From Chitinophaga niastensis (lineage in GTDB: Bacteria; Bacteroidota; Bacteroidia; Chitinophagales; Chitinophagaceae), in contig NZ_PYAW01000002.1 of assembly GCF_003014755.1 (NCBI RefSeq), forward strand, positions 1,488,001 through 1,552,000: a stretch of 64,000 nucleotides of DNA. Reading direction: 5' to 3'. The position numbers and the translations under genes are program-made. Below are positions 37,313 to 46,877 of the stretch, piece after piece (position 1 is the first letter of the stretch; the number at the start of each line of letters is the position of its first letter). The notes beneath the pieces were generated by a model, which saw only the letters and a program-made list of their open reading frames with translations, was not told the origin of the DNA and did no database searches.

Positions 37313-40300
37313 TTATAATGAGGCTTGGATACCCATTGTTAATACTCGTAAAGGAGGTAGGATAAATTGATTTTGTGTTTCCGGATCGAGCCCGATATAC
37401 CTGGTGATGGTAAGTAAATTTTGTCCTTGTATATATATCCTACAATTTTGTAAATGAATCTTTGTTTTCCATACTTCCGGCAATTGCCAGGATAACGATA
37501 AGTTTTTAAGTCTGATATAAGAAGCGTCTGACCAAGCGGCATCACTTAAGGATGCATTCACCCACGGCACAAATAATCTATAATCAGAATTTGGTTTCTG
37601 AATGGAGGTCTTGTCGCCGGGCTTTTGCCAACGATCTAATATATTGGTGGGTTGATTATTATATATGTTGCCGGGTATACTTCCGAATAAATAATTTTGG
37701 CCTATTTGTTTTACAAATTGGAACAAAATATCCAACTCCAGTCCTTTATACCGAAAACTGTTTTGGAAGCCTCCGTAGAAAGCCGGGGCTGTTTTAATGG
37801 ACACAGGTTGATCTGTGTAATCAGGTTGGGGAGTCGGATTCCCTTTACTGTCTGCAAATTGGTATATACCTGTAACAGGATCAACCCCCAACAGATGGTA
37901 GGCCTTAGTTATTGTGATCGGTTCTCCAATGATAAGTTTTTGAGCATATGCTGAATTGGCTATATTGGGGAAGTCTATCAGTTTATTTTGTGGAATGGTC
38001 AGATTGACACTATTTGACCAATTGAAGTTGCGGGTATTAATATTCTTACTGGATAGAGAAAATTCCCATCCTGAATTTTGTACCGTGGCTGGAAAATTCC
38101 TTTCGATACTTCCAAAGCCTGCAAAAATAGGTAGTTGATAGCTTAATAATTGGTTGGAACTACGATTACGATTATAATTTAACGTAACTGAAATTTTGTC
38201 ATTTAGAAATCCTGCATCTAGTCCCAATTGCAACTTTTTTGTTTCTTCCCAAGCGAGGTAAGGATTTGCTATATTAACTGGTTGAAGCCCTGAAGCACCT
38301 TGATATGGTACGCTTACACCATCAACCGGGTTATATAAATTCAGGAATTGATATTCACCTATCTGATCATTACCGGTGGTTCCAAAACTGCCTCTGATCT
38401 TTCCAAAGCTGAGGAAGGGCAGCGTTTTTTGAATGAATTTTTCCGTGGAAAATATCCAGCCAACGCCAATTGATCCAAAATTGTGAAACTGATTTTTTGC
38501 TCCAAAACGGCTGCTTCCATCTCTGCGACCTGTAAAATTAATTATATATTTATCCTCCCAGGCGTAATTTATCCTCCCAAATGCTGCATTGTACTTATAT
38601 GTAGATAAAATCGTTGATTGAACCATTACTGCAGTTGCAGATTTTAAATCTTCCAGAACTGCATCACTGTTATATCCCGTACCTAATAGTTGCAGCTGGC
38701 TACTATTGCTTTGCTGGATGCTAGCTCCCGCCAAAACATCTAATTTCCCTTTGCTGATCGAATGCCTATAAGTGGCTTGTGGTTCAATAATCCATGTGTT
38801 GATGTTATTGTTGCCATAATAGGCGCTTCTCGGGTTAAATGGAGCACGGCGCTCCGGAGGAACAGATAAGGATGAGGTAGTATTAGTTTCATTTATTTGT
38901 TGATTGGTATATCCAAAACTGCTTTTAATGTCTAATCCAGGCAAAATCTGGTAGCTTAAAAGAGCATTGCTAATTAAGTTATTAGTCTTGCTTTTAAATT
39001 TATTATATAAATTGGAAAGTGGATTGATAAAAAAAGATGAATTGCCGTCAGGTTGGAGAGGTCCCCAATTGAGACTACCATCTTTATTATAAAGTGCTGG
39101 TGCATCTGGAGGGAGAGTCATAGCAGCAAGAGTTAAATCAGTATTTGGTCGCAATGTATTATCGATTAAATAATTTCCTGATAACTGTATGCGAAATTTT
39201 TTGTCGGGGGAGCTACTGTTGATATTAAAATGTAAGGAATTTTTCTGATCTGAGAAATCACCGGGGAATACTGTTGTTTCTTTATGATACCCGGCACCAA
39301 TTAAGTATTGAGTATTAGTATTTCCGCCTGAAACAGTTGCTTGAATATTCGTATACTGAGCTGTTCCACCTATCAGTTTTTTTTGCCAATCAGTATATCG
39401 TGTGGTATCCCAAACACCATTAATATCATAATCGGTAGGAGTCATTGAGATACTATCATTTTGCAATGCTTCATGACGTATCTGAAGATATTGTTGGGTG
39501 TTCAGTAAATCAAGCTTCCGTGTTACTTTTCCCAATCCTGATTGCATATTTATGTCTACTTGTGTTTTGCCAGCAACCCCTTTTTTAGTAGTGATCAGTA
39601 TAGCACCATTGGCCGCTCGCGAACCATAAATAGCCGTAGCATCTGCATCTTTTAAGATATCTATACTTGCAATATCCGATGGATTGATAAAATTAAAAGG
39701 GCTACCACCATTAGAACTAATTGCTATGTTTCCAAGACTACTATTAATACTAGGTAGTAGTTGAGATGTATAGGGCACACCATCAATCACATAAAGTGGA
39801 TCATTACCATTACCAATACTGTTTTTCCCTTGAATAAGTACATTGACCCCGGTCCCTGGTAAACCTGTTGCCTGAGTAATAAATATGCCTGGTATACGAC
39901 CTTGCATGGCTAATAAGGGGTTATTCACTGGTTGTTTTTCTATGTCTGCAGCTTTTATGGTGCTTATATTTCCTGTACTCATTCGCTTTGTTGTTGTGCC
40001 ATAAGCAATAACCACAGTTTCATCGAGGCTATTTACATAAGTATTTAATTGGGCAAAGATACTTTTGCTTTTTACAGGTATTTCCATTGTTGAAAAGCCA
40101 ACAGAGCTAACAACTACTATTTCACCCTTATTTACATTGGGTAAGAGAAATTTTCCATCAGTATCAGTTGTTGTACCATGTTTTGTCCCTCTTACCATCA
40201 CAGTAGCACCAGGTAATGAATTGCCAGATACATCAGTCACTTTGCCAGTGAGGGGAAATGTGGAGGGGACAGTATCACTTATGTTTTTTCCCTGAAACGG

Positions 40301-40666
40301 TTTTTTTTTAGAATTATCATCTTTAAAAATAATGATAGCCTCATCACCAAATGCAAATGCCAGGTCTTTTTTATCGCTTAATAGAAAGGTCATTGCATCA
40401 TTAATGTCTGTTTCAATAAAATTAACTGTGACCCTTTTTTTTTCATTTATTTTAGTCTCCCTGATACTATATGTGACGGTAAGACCAGTTTGTTTGCGAA
40501 TGGTTTTAAACACATCACCTAGGAGAATATTAGTTGCTGATAATGTAATTTTATGGATTTGCCGACAAGAGTTTGCCTGGACCTGGAGAAAATAGCCGGA
40601 AAAGAATAACAATAGAATCAAAGTAAGAGACTTAAAGTTTAAGATTCTCAGGAATACCTTTGCCAT
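37313..40666 (-). CDS. SusC/RagA-type TonB-dependent receptor with STN domain
   Basis: The 1117-residue protein has a signal peptide, an STN secretin-like domain (about 38-118), a CarboxypepD_reg domain (137-205: GKVTDVSGNSLPGATVMVRG), a plug (about 225-345: LQGRIPGIFI-type segment and DPLYVIDGVPY), and a long barrel ending MGIQASL. It imports a glycan or peptide with TonB energy. STN-bearing receptors usually signal to a FecR anti-sigma factor, but no sigma/FecR pair is beside it. It heads the SusC-SusD-GH2 operon. A possible FecR remnant lies at 57.9 kb. Confidence 0.93.
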   Translation of the reverse strand: MAKVFLRILNFKSLTLILLLFFSGYFLQVQANSCRQIHKITLSATNILLGDVFKTIRKQTGLTVTYSIRETKINEKKRVTVNFIETDINDAMTFLLSDKKDLAFAFGDEAIIIFKDDNSKKKPFQGKNISDTVPSTFPLTGKVTDVSGNSLPGATVMVRGTKHGTTTDTDGKFLLPNVNKGEIVVVSSVGFSTMEIPVKSKSIFAQLNTYVNSLDETVVIAYGTTTKRMSTGNISTIKAADIEKQPVNNPLLAMQGRIPGIFITQATGLPGTGVNVLIQGKNSIGNGNDPLYVIDGVPYTSQLLPSINSSLGNIAISSNGGSPFNFINPSDIASIDILKDADATAIYGSRAANGAILITTKKGVAGKTQVDINMQSGLGKVTRKLDLLNTQQYLQIRHEALQNDSISMTPTDYDINGVWDTTRYTDWQKKLIGGTAQYTNIQATVSGGNTNTQYLIGAGYHKETTVFPGDFSDQKNSLHFNINSSSPDKKFRIQLSGNYLIDNTLRPNTDLTLAAMTLPPDAPALYNKDGSLNWGPLQPDGNSSFFINPLSNLYNKFKSKTNNLISNALLSYQILPGLDIKSSFGYTNQQINETNTTSSLSVPPERRAPFNPRSAYYGNNNINTWIIEPQATYRHSISKGKLDVLAGASIQQSNSSQLQLLGTGYNSDAVLEDLKSATAVMVQSTILSTYKYNAAFGRINYAWEDKYIINFTGRRDGSSRFGAKNQFHNFGSIGVGWIFSTEKFIQKTLPFLSFGKIRGSFGTTGNDQIGEYQFLNLYNPVDGVSVPYQGASGLQPVNIANPYLAWEETKKLQLGLDAGFLNDKISVTLNYNRNRSSNQLLSYQLPIFAGFGSIERNFPATVQNSGWEFSLSSKNINTRNFNWSNSVNLTIPQNKLIDFPNIANSAYAQKLIIGEPITITKAYHLLGVDPVTGIYQFADSKGNPTPQPDYTDQPVSIKTAPAFYGGFQNSFRYKGLELDILFQFVKQIGQNYLFGSIPGNIYNNQPTNILDRWQKPGDKTSIQKPNSDYRLFVPWVNASLSDAAWSDASYIRLKNLSLSWQLPEVWKTKIHLQNCRIYIQGQNLLTITRYIGLDPETQNQFILPPLRVLTMGIQASL

Positions 40667-41420
40667 AAATAACTATTTTAAGAATATTGAAGTAGGTAAT
40701 CTTAGCAATACATTTTTGCTAGGCATCATAAGCAAAAAATATTCATGATGACCCTATAATAATACACTTCCCGAAATGATAAGGTACTATGCCGATAGCA
40801 TTTATTTAATAATTATATAAAATAGCCATAACTGAAGCGGCTATACGATTGATTTTATTCCAATCAATATACTCAGTATGCACAAAGTGAGAGCGAACCC
40901 AAGTATTCTCGTACCTGCCCAAGTACCTTGTTTTGTAATAGTTTACGATTCTCTCCTTATTTCTTGTAAAAATATTGGATTAACAGTATATTAACATAGT
41001 TATTGACCTTAGTTTAGTGTTTGATATTCGATTTATCCTTTTAAACAAACCTTTTAGGATTTGAATGGTTACTAGTAAAGCTCATGCTGAATGTTAAATC
41101 CTGATCAGTAAAGCTGCAAGAATTTTCCGTTATTACTTTAGGTCTAGTAACATCCTATAGTACTTTTGATTCTTCAGATGTGTATTATTATAGCATAAAA
41201 GAATTAAGTCTTCAGAAGGTTATCAAATTATGTCAGGGAGCTCCAATTCCATGATTCACATCTGAATAATGTTATGTTATTATGGTGAGAAATGAGTGTG
41301 TTGAAAATGCGTTTAATCTTTATATAATAATGCTATAAGTGAGTATAAAAAGATAAAGAATAATTAAGTGTTAAAGACACTTCATGTTATATACATTTTT
41401 TAATTATTGTTAGGCTTTCA

Positions 41421-41446
41421 AGATATATTTCTTCAGAAATATATCT
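41421..41446. repeat. Perfect 11-base hairpin
   Basis: AGATATATTTC and GAAATATATCT are inverted copies around a TTCA loop, in a gene-free region. The stem has little G/C, so an operator is as likely as a terminator. Confidence 0.5.
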
Positions 41447-41681
41447 TTAGCTGGAGCAATTCATCTATAAGAATTCAGCGTTGAAAAGAGAATAGGTCAT
41501 ATGTACTTATAGTTTCCTAAAGAATAATTGATCACTATAAAGATGGATGTAAATTCAGATGTTGTATTCCGATCAATTGCTTGGATGCCGTCATAGGAAA
41601 TACTATTTTAATCGTATTGTATTTTACAGTTCTTTTTTCTTCCTAATAGGAATTATTATAAATACAATTTTCTGTAATTTC

Positions 41682-41716
41682 TTTGAGATTGCAGCATGAT
41701 TTATTAATTTCCTTAT
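41682..41716 (+). promoter_or_regulatory. Candidate promoter of S9 peptidase 1
   Basis: TTTG (41682-41685), 19 bases, then TAATTTCC (41705-41712) resembles the Bacteroidetes promoter. The 16-base string TTATTAATTTCCTTAT (41701-41716), with GCAG shortly before it, recurs upstream of the second S9 gene at 54398-54413, in both cases about 80-85 bases before the ATG. Confidence 0.5.
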
Positions 41717-41799
41717 CCAAGAATAGGAGAATAAATGTAATATTCCTGCAGGTATTTAATAGGAATAATCAAATCTATTATATAAAATTTCATTAAAGA

Positions 41800-44589
41800 A
41801 TGAAAAAATTATTCGTGCTTCTTTTCTTTACATTTTTCGTCTCTCTCTGCCTTTCACAGAATTTATCCAAGGTAGGTAACAAATTATCCCCGAATATTGA
41901 TAAACCACCACTTAATTTCAATGTAAATGACAAATGGCCATCAGTTGAAGGAACAGCATCAATCAGCAATGATGGAAACTATGTTGCCTATACTATTGAG
42001 AATCAACCCGTCGGTGGCCATACATTGGTATTACAAGCTACAAAAGGAAGATGGGAAATAGAAATTCAAGGGGGAAGGGATGTTATATTTACAGAGGATA
42101 GCCATCTTGCTATTTTATCTAATTCGACTGATAGCGTTTGCATCATTGCCTTAGGCGGCTCTTCCATGAAATATATCCCTCATGTAGCTTCTTTCAAACT
42201 TTATAGTAAGGATGGGGGAAGTTGGCTGGCTTGTCAATTAAGTACGCCAGTGAATGAGTTGGTGGTTTGGAATCTTAAAACTGCCCAAGAAAGACGTTAT
42301 TTAGCTGTCAATGATTATTTGTTTAGCACTATTGGAAAGGTATTAGTGTTACAAACTTCATCAAAAAATGATAGTTCCATTAATCAGTCATTGAGCTGGG
42401 TAAACCTTGATAATGGAAGTATCTTTAGGTTCTGGCAGGGAACTGGGGCGTGTAACGTTGTCTTGGATGCGAAGGGTACTCAAACAGCTTTTGCGGTAGA
42501 AAATAAAATAGATGGTCAGATAGAAAAATCATTTTGGTACTATAAAGTTGGAACTGCTCAGGCAGTTAGTTTAGCAACTAACCAGGCGCAAGGTATAGAT
42601 AAAGGACTAGCATTAGGTAGTATCCAACACTTTAGTAAAGATGGTGAGCGCCTGTTTTTTACATTAGAAGAAAAGGAGCGTCCAAAACTAGAAACTAATG
42701 ATGCGCAAGTAGATGTTTGGAGTTATATTGATACCAAACTGCAATCACAGCAACTGAATGAATTGGGCCCTAATAGTTATACCGGCGTTATCCAAATTCA
42801 TGATCATCATATCATTCGGCTGGAAAACGAGAATGAAAGAATTTTGTTATCCGATTATGATAATGTATCAGACACTCTGACAATGATCTTTCATCAGGAA
42901 AGTGATGGTAGGAGCGGAGAGGAGAAATGGAACCCTGCTTGTAAGCTCACAAGATATCTTATATCTACCAAAAATGGAGAAAGAAAGATAATAAATTGGT
43001 TGGATGATAGTGCAGTAGTAGAAATGTCGCCAGAAGGGAAGTTCATGATTTACTATGACAATAAGCAAAAGAGTTACTTCACTTATGAAACAGGCTCAGG
43101 TATCATACATAATCTTACGCATGGTATTGCAGTTAATTGGGAAAAAGAATATGGTAAGAGCATTGAAGGTTGGATGAAGAATGATAAGGGAGTAATTATT
43201 TATGATCATAATGATGTATGGAAATTGGATCCAACAGGTTTAACTCCTCCTCTTAATCTTACCAATGGTTATGGGCGAAAGCATAATATTGTATTTTCTT
43301 TGGCATTAAATAATGATTCTCATAATTTACTTGCAATGAATGAGCAACTTATCTTTACCGCTTTTAACCAGAATACTAAAGAAAATGGGTTTTATGGTAA
43401 AGCATTGGGTAAAAGAGGAAATCCGGATTCATTAGCTATGGGCCCCTTCGTTTATAATATAATAGGTAATCCCTTTTTCCCTAATGGGGCGAATTTTTCT
43501 CCAATTAAGGCAATAAATGCACAAAAGTACATTGTAAGGCGAATGAGTGCCAATGAATCGCCAAATTATTTTAGCACAACAGATTTTAAATCCTTTGACC
43601 AGTTAAGTGACTTACATCCCGAAAAAGAGTATAATTGGTACTCAACAGAATTGTGCACATGGAAGTCATTGGATAACAGTACTTTACAGGGGATTCTTTA
43701 TAAGCCCGAAAACTTTGATCCCCAAAAAAAATACCCGGTAATTTTTCATTACTATGAACTAAAATCTGACGAGCTAAATGTTTATCTAAAGCCAGAAGCC
43801 TTAACAAATTATTGCACAATTAACATCCCTTCATATGTTAGTAATGGTTACCTGGTATTTTGCCCAGATATCCGTTATACCATAGGTGATCCTATGCAAG
43901 GCACTTACAATTCAGTCGTATCTGCTGCTGAATACATTTCCAAATTACCTTATGTTGATTCAAGCAGAATGGGCATACAGGGTTGTAGTTGGGGTGGAAT
44001 TCAAACAAATTATCTGGTTACGCATACAAATTTGTTTGCAGCAGCATGTTCAGCATCAGGTATCTCTGATTGGATCAGTGGCTATGGAAGTTTAAGTGAT
44101 TTCAGTAGCAGTTTTCAAGGGTTATATGAATCCGGTCAGTATCGCATGGGGGCATCCCTTTGGGCAAAGCCTGATTCGTACATAAAAAACTCTGCGGTTT
44201 TATGGGCTGATAATGTGACAACTCCTTTTTTAATGATGCATACTAAGAACGATAAGGTATGTCCTTTTACCAATGCCGTGGAGTTTTTTACAGCGCTGCG
44301 TCATTTGGGTAAGATATCCTGGATGCTGGTATATAATGGTAATCATGGAATTCTCGGTAAAGACGGAGATGATTTTAGTATTCGTATGACCCAGTTTTTT
44401 GATCATTATTTAAAAGATAAACCGGCACCTAAATGGATGACTAAGGGCATACCAGCTAAAATGAAAGGGATTGATAATGGATTGGAAGTTGATGATAGTA
44501 TCAGGACACCTGGTCCTGGTTTGTTTAAGAAGCTACCAAAAGTTAAATCCTGTGAAGAACGTAAAACCGGGAAAAGTGAAATCCGGTAA
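41800..44589 (+). CDS. Exported S9-family serine peptidase 1
   Basis: The 929-residue protein has a signal peptide (MKKLFVLLFFTFFVSLCLS), a long beta-propeller-like N-domain (about 45-600, opening DKWPSVEGTASISNDGNYV) and a prolyl-oligopeptidase-type hydrolase domain. The triad is Ser730 (QGCSWGG), Asp818 (HTKNDKVCP) and His849 (YNGNHGILG). Such enzymes cut short peptides through a narrow pore. It is periplasmic or outer-surface. It is paralogous to the S9 gene at 54.5 kb, and like it ends convergent to a small cysteine-peptide gene. That repeated arrangement suggests the peptide may be its substrate or partner; this is inference. Confidence 0.88.
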   Translation: MKKLFVLLFFTFFVSLCLSQNLSKVGNKLSPNIDKPPLNFNVNDKWPSVEGTASISNDGNYVAYTIENQPVGGHTLVLQATKGRWEIEIQGGRDVIFTEDSHLAILSNSTDSVCIIALGGSSMKYIPHVASFKLYSKDGGSWLACQLSTPVNELVVWNLKTAQERRYLAVNDYLFSTIGKVLVLQTSSKNDSSINQSLSWVNLDNGSIFRFWQGTGACNVVLDAKGTQTAFAVENKIDGQIEKSFWYYKVGTAQAVSLATNQAQGIDKGLALGSIQHFSKDGERLFFTLEEKERPKLETNDAQVDVWSYIDTKLQSQQLNELGPNSYTGVIQIHDHHIIRLENENERILLSDYDNVSDTLTMIFHQESDGRSGEEKWNPACKLTRYLISTKNGERKIINWLDDSAVVEMSPEGKFMIYYDNKQKSYFTYETGSGIIHNLTHGIAVNWEKEYGKSIEGWMKNDKGVIIYDHNDVWKLDPTGLTPPLNLTNGYGRKHNIVFSLALNNDSHNLLAMNEQLIFTAFNQNTKENGFYGKALGKRGNPDSLAMGPFVYNIIGNPFFPNGANFSPIKAINAQKYIVRRMSANESPNYFSTTDFKSFDQLSDLHPEKEYNWYSTELCTWKSLDNSTLQGILYKPENFDPQKKYPVIFHYYELKSDELNVYLKPEALTNYCTINIPSYVSNGYLVFCPDIRYTIGDPMQGTYNSVVSAAEYISKLPYVDSSRMGIQGCSWGGIQTNYLVTHTNLFAAACSASGISDWISGYGSLSDFSSSFQGLYESGQYRMGASLWAKPDSYIKNSAVLWADNVTTPFLMMHTKNDKVCPFTNAVEFFTALRHLGKISWMLVYNGNHGILGKDGDDFSIRMTQFFDHYLKDKPAPKWMTKGIPAKMKGIDNGLEVDDSIRTPGPGLFKKLPKVKSCEERKTGKSEIR

Positions 44590-44611
44590 ATGAAATTTCT
44601 AGAATTAAATT

Positions 44612-44649
44612 TACCCAAGAGGTATTCCATTGGATTACCTCTTTGGGTA
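44612..44649. terminator. Hairpin between S9 peptidase 1 and peptide gene 1
   Basis: TACCCAAGAGGTA and TACCTCTTTGGGTA pair with one bulged base. The hairpin lies between convergent stop codons and has A/T-rich sequence on both sides, so it may serve both directions. Confidence 0.6.
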
Positions 44650-44709
44650 TAATTTCTTCTAAAACATCAGAAGGCATATTACTTTGCAGCTATAAGCCAT
44701 TTATGGCAA

Positions 44710-44955
44710 CTAAAAGGATGTTTTTACGGTTAAAACAGAACAAGAACCTGAAGTAGAGAATATGCTGAGCCTTGTAGTAAAAGCACTAGGATCACTGGCA
44801 ATAGTAGTGGTAAGGAGTGTCTTTATGGGAACGGTGCAACGAAAGCTGTTATCATTCTTATAATATGGAAACATCTGTCTGGTTTTAAAAGCGATTGCTC
44901 CACCAATAGTTGCCAGTAAAATGGTAACTGTCAATATGATTTTTGCTTTTTTCAT
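44710..44955 (-). CDS. Small exported cysteine peptide, copy 1
   Basis: This 81-residue protein begins MKKAKIILTV with a signal helix ending GGAIAF, near a cleavage site at about residue 22. The mature part has an aromatic pair (YY, 31-32), Cys40 in CTV, the block TTRLS, and Cys72 with exactly nine residues after it. Four paralogues in the window share these points. It has only the two Cys, so one disulfide is possible. The leader has a GCTTTT/AAAAGC hairpin just before the ATG. No function is known; the pattern resembles DUF6520-like Bacteroidota peptides only loosely. Confidence 0.75.
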   Translation of the reverse strand: MKKAKIILTVTILLATIGGAIAFKTRQMFPYYKNDNSFRCTVPIKTLLTTTIASDPSAFTTRLSIFSTSGSCSVLTVKTSF

Positions 44956-45186
44956 AATAAGATGCTTTTTATGTTTAAAAGCTAAACTTAAAGTGATGAA
45001 ATTTACTTGTCTTATTATATCTTCACTGTAGAGTCGTTAATGATTAGTCATCTATAAATTGTTCCGAAGAAGTGAGTACTTTTCATATTCTGAATAGGGC
45101 AATGCTGTTTGTATAAAAAGCAGGTGTGCAATATTGGGTATTGTAGAAAAAGTTTGTAGTCTTAGTGTCAACCTCTTTCATGATAA

Positions 45187-45432
45187 TTACTGAATTGTTT
45201 GTACGCATACTTGGGAGCAACGTGTTTGACTTGGAGCTGTGTTGAGTCGTGTAAGAAATACATTTGGATACGAACATGCTCTGGTAGTGAGTTGAAGGTA
45301 AGTTGGGACAGTACATTGTTGACTTGAGTCTTCCATATAGTAACGTATTGGTGCTTTTATTCTAAAAGCCAATGTCCCACCAACAACTGCTAGGATAATA
45401 ATAGCTGTCAGCATTATTTTTGCCTTTTTCAT
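45187..45432 (-). CDS. Small exported cysteine peptide, copy 2
   Basis: The 81-residue protein starts MKKAKIMLTA, with a signal helix ending GGTLAF. It keeps Cys40 (CTVP), the block LTRLN and Cys72, and adds Cys53 and Cys76, so two disulfides are possible. The leader is AT-rich and the hairpin seen in copies 1, 3 and 5 is degenerate. It lies 231 bases upstream of copy 1 on the same strand. A frame overlapping its 3' end (45083-45316) is a shadow, since the true C-terminus fits the family. Confidence 0.75.
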   Translation of the reverse strand: MKKAKIMLTAIIILAVVGGTLAFRIKAPIRYYMEDSSQQCTVPTYLQLTTRACSYPNVFLTRLNTAPSQTRCSQVCVQTIQ

Positions 45433-45887
45433 TGATTTTTGTTTTTAGAATAAAAAAATAAGGTAATGAAATTTATATACTAATCAACGGTGAAAAATGA
45501 GTATTGACACCTTACTAAATGTTCAGCAAGAGCATTTATTGAAATTACAGAATAAGGTTCCTGCTGCAGCTTATGCCTTTCGAATATAAGAATCATAGCA
45601 ATCATTATATCTGAAAATTATCCAGCTTTATTGTGTTATTTTAAAATTTGGCTAATAGAAGATTTTATTCCCTATACAAGTTGTTTGCTAAACCCTTGCA
45701 TAGCAGTTCAATCACCCCAATAATGATAATAATACAAAATGGGTTGTATAAAAAAGATGCCAAAGAAAGACAGAGGCAAAGGGCCAACCTATGATTAGGT
45801 TAGCCCTTCTAAACGACATTTTTGGAGTGCCAGATAAACAGTACGAAATCGATGTTGCTCGCTCTGACTTAAAGTCGTTTATGGTAA
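45433..45887. other. Intergenic region between peptide copies 2 and 3
   Basis: This 455-base AT-rich gap must hold the promoter of copy 2. Apart from the hairpin at 45779-45808 I see no gene or known RNA. A short GTAATGAAATTTA-like string near its start is also found in the copy 1 leader. Confidence 0.5.
45779..45808 (-). terminator. Candidate terminator after peptide copy 3
   Basis: AAGGGCCAACCTA and TAGGTTAGCCCTT pair with one mismatch around TGAT. It lies about 80 bases after the copy 3 stop; the following T-run on the minus strand is weak. Confidence 0.55.
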
Positions 45888-46121
45888 TTATTGTACAGTT
45901 GTTACTGTTATTAATGGGCAACGCAAAGTAGTTGATGCTGTACTAAGCCTTGTTTGAAAACCAGTTGTAGAAGGAACAACTGCCTGAAAGGTCAGAACTG
46001 TACACTGATTTTGGATACCTTCCTTAAAGTATTTAATTGGATTTGCTGCTCTGTAAGCCAATGCTCCACCAACAACTGCTAAAACAGCCATAGCTGTTAA
46101 CGCGATTTTTGCTTTTTTCAT
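45888..46121 (-). CDS. Small exported cysteine peptide, copy 3
   Basis: At 77 residues this is the shortest copy. It starts MKKAKIALTAMAVLAVVGGALAY, a clean signal peptide, and has YF at 31-32, Cys40 in CTV, TRLSTA and a last Cys68 in RCPLITVTT, with nine residues after it. It is four residues shorter between the two Cys. The gene is 142 bases behind the thioredoxin-like gene and may be co-transcribed with it. Its leader is nearly the same as that of copy 5, 11 kb away. Confidence 0.78.
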   Translation of the reverse strand: MKKAKIALTAMAVLAVVGGALAYRAANPIKYFKEGIQNQCTVLTFQAVVPSTTGFQTRLSTASTTLRCPLITVTTVQ

Positions 46122-46208
46122 AATGATAGATGCTTTTTAGAATCAAAAAGCTAAACTTTGTTTTTATAATTTTGCCTACTCTTTTATAATGGTTTTCGGC
46201 TTCTCCAT
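46119..46208 (-). promoter_or_regulatory. Conserved leader of peptide copy 3 with hairpin and mini-ORF
   Basis: The 42 bases before and including the ATG (46119-46160) match the copy 5 leader at all but three positions and hold a GCTTTTT/AAAAAGC hairpin next to the ATG. A 31-base block (46178-46208) matches with one mismatch and encodes MEKPKTIIKE then a stop. The spacer between the blocks is not conserved. Confidence 0.6.
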
Positions 46209-46263
46209 ATTTCCTGGCTAATTCTGCTTGCAAGTCAAAATCAGCCTATGCTGCGCAACAAGT

Positions 46264-46824
46264 TTATTCTTCAGCAATTACTTTGATTTGTTTGCTATCT
46301 ATATTTCCTAGAAACGCTTCGTTGAACAACCTATCTTTTCCATATATAGCTATATATGGTACACTTTGGGTTTTAAAATAGTCTCCAAAGAAATTCTTAT
46401 AATCAATACCTGTGGTTATATTCAGGTATTTTTTTAACTGGTACTGTTCGTAAAATATTTTCATTTCTGAGAAAGGGAATGGTGTCAAAACATAGAATTG
46501 TATATCTTTCAGTTGATTGATTTCCTTGATGATTTCTTTCATCTGAGCTTGGCAATACGGACACTCAGGACTGAAGTAAAAAAATACAACCGGTTTCCCA
46601 ACAGGGATCTCATTTGTATTAAAGTAAGTACTACTATCAGGAAGTAACATATCGAACGATGGTAACAATTTCCCTTTCATCTTCGTTTTTTCTGGCCTTC
46701 TAAAAGCAGAAGCAGCAATTTGTTTTTTTAAAATTGTATAGTCCATTAACTTACTTAGCCCCATGTATAAAAGCAATCCAGCAATTGACCAGGCAACTAG
46801 GTGTAAATTTTTTTTCTGTTTCAT
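46264..46824 (-). CDS. Membrane-anchored thioredoxin-like protein
   Basis: The 186-residue protein has an uncleaved N-terminal helix (LVAWSIAGLLLYMGLSKLM) and a thioredoxin-fold domain (about 50-186) with the redox motif Cys88-Pro-Tyr-Cys91 in FSPECPYCQAQM and a cis-Pro region SVPYIAIYG. CPYC is the motif of glutaredoxins and some oxidising thioredoxins. It should face the periplasm. It lies between the FAD/GT-C gene and three cysteine peptide genes on one strand, so acting on the peptides' disulfides is a natural guess. TlpA-type reductants are the close alternative. Confidence 0.85.
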   Translation of the reverse strand: MKQKKNLHLVAWSIAGLLLYMGLSKLMDYTILKKQIAASAFRRPEKTKMKGKLLPSFDMLLPDSSTYFNTNEIPVGKPVVFFYFSPECPYCQAQMKEIIKEINQLKDIQFYVLTPFPFSEMKIFYEQYQLKKYLNITTGIDYKNFFGDYFKTQSVPYIAIYGKDRLFNEAFLGNIDSKQIKVIAEE

Positions 46825-46877
46825 AATGGATACTATTTGTTGTTAGATTCCACATGTTTCTTTTTAAATACCAGGTT

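Larger units (their letters stand above)
40667..41799. other. Long AT-rich intergenic region between divergent genes
   Basis: These 1,133 bases between SusC and the first S9 peptidase are the longest gene-free stretch of the window, and strongly AT-rich. Besides the hairpin at 41421-41446 and the S9 promoter at 41682-41716, a 7-base hairpin (TTTTTGC/GCAAAAA) lies at 40713-40738 in the SusC leader. No frame over 60 codons and no recognisable RNA is seen. It marks the left edge of the accessory region. Confidence 0.6.

Noticed and set aside
45083..45316. 77-codon frame overlapping peptide copy 2
   Set aside because: It lies in another frame over a real gene whose C-terminal Cys fits the family; it has no signal peptide or homologue in the window.
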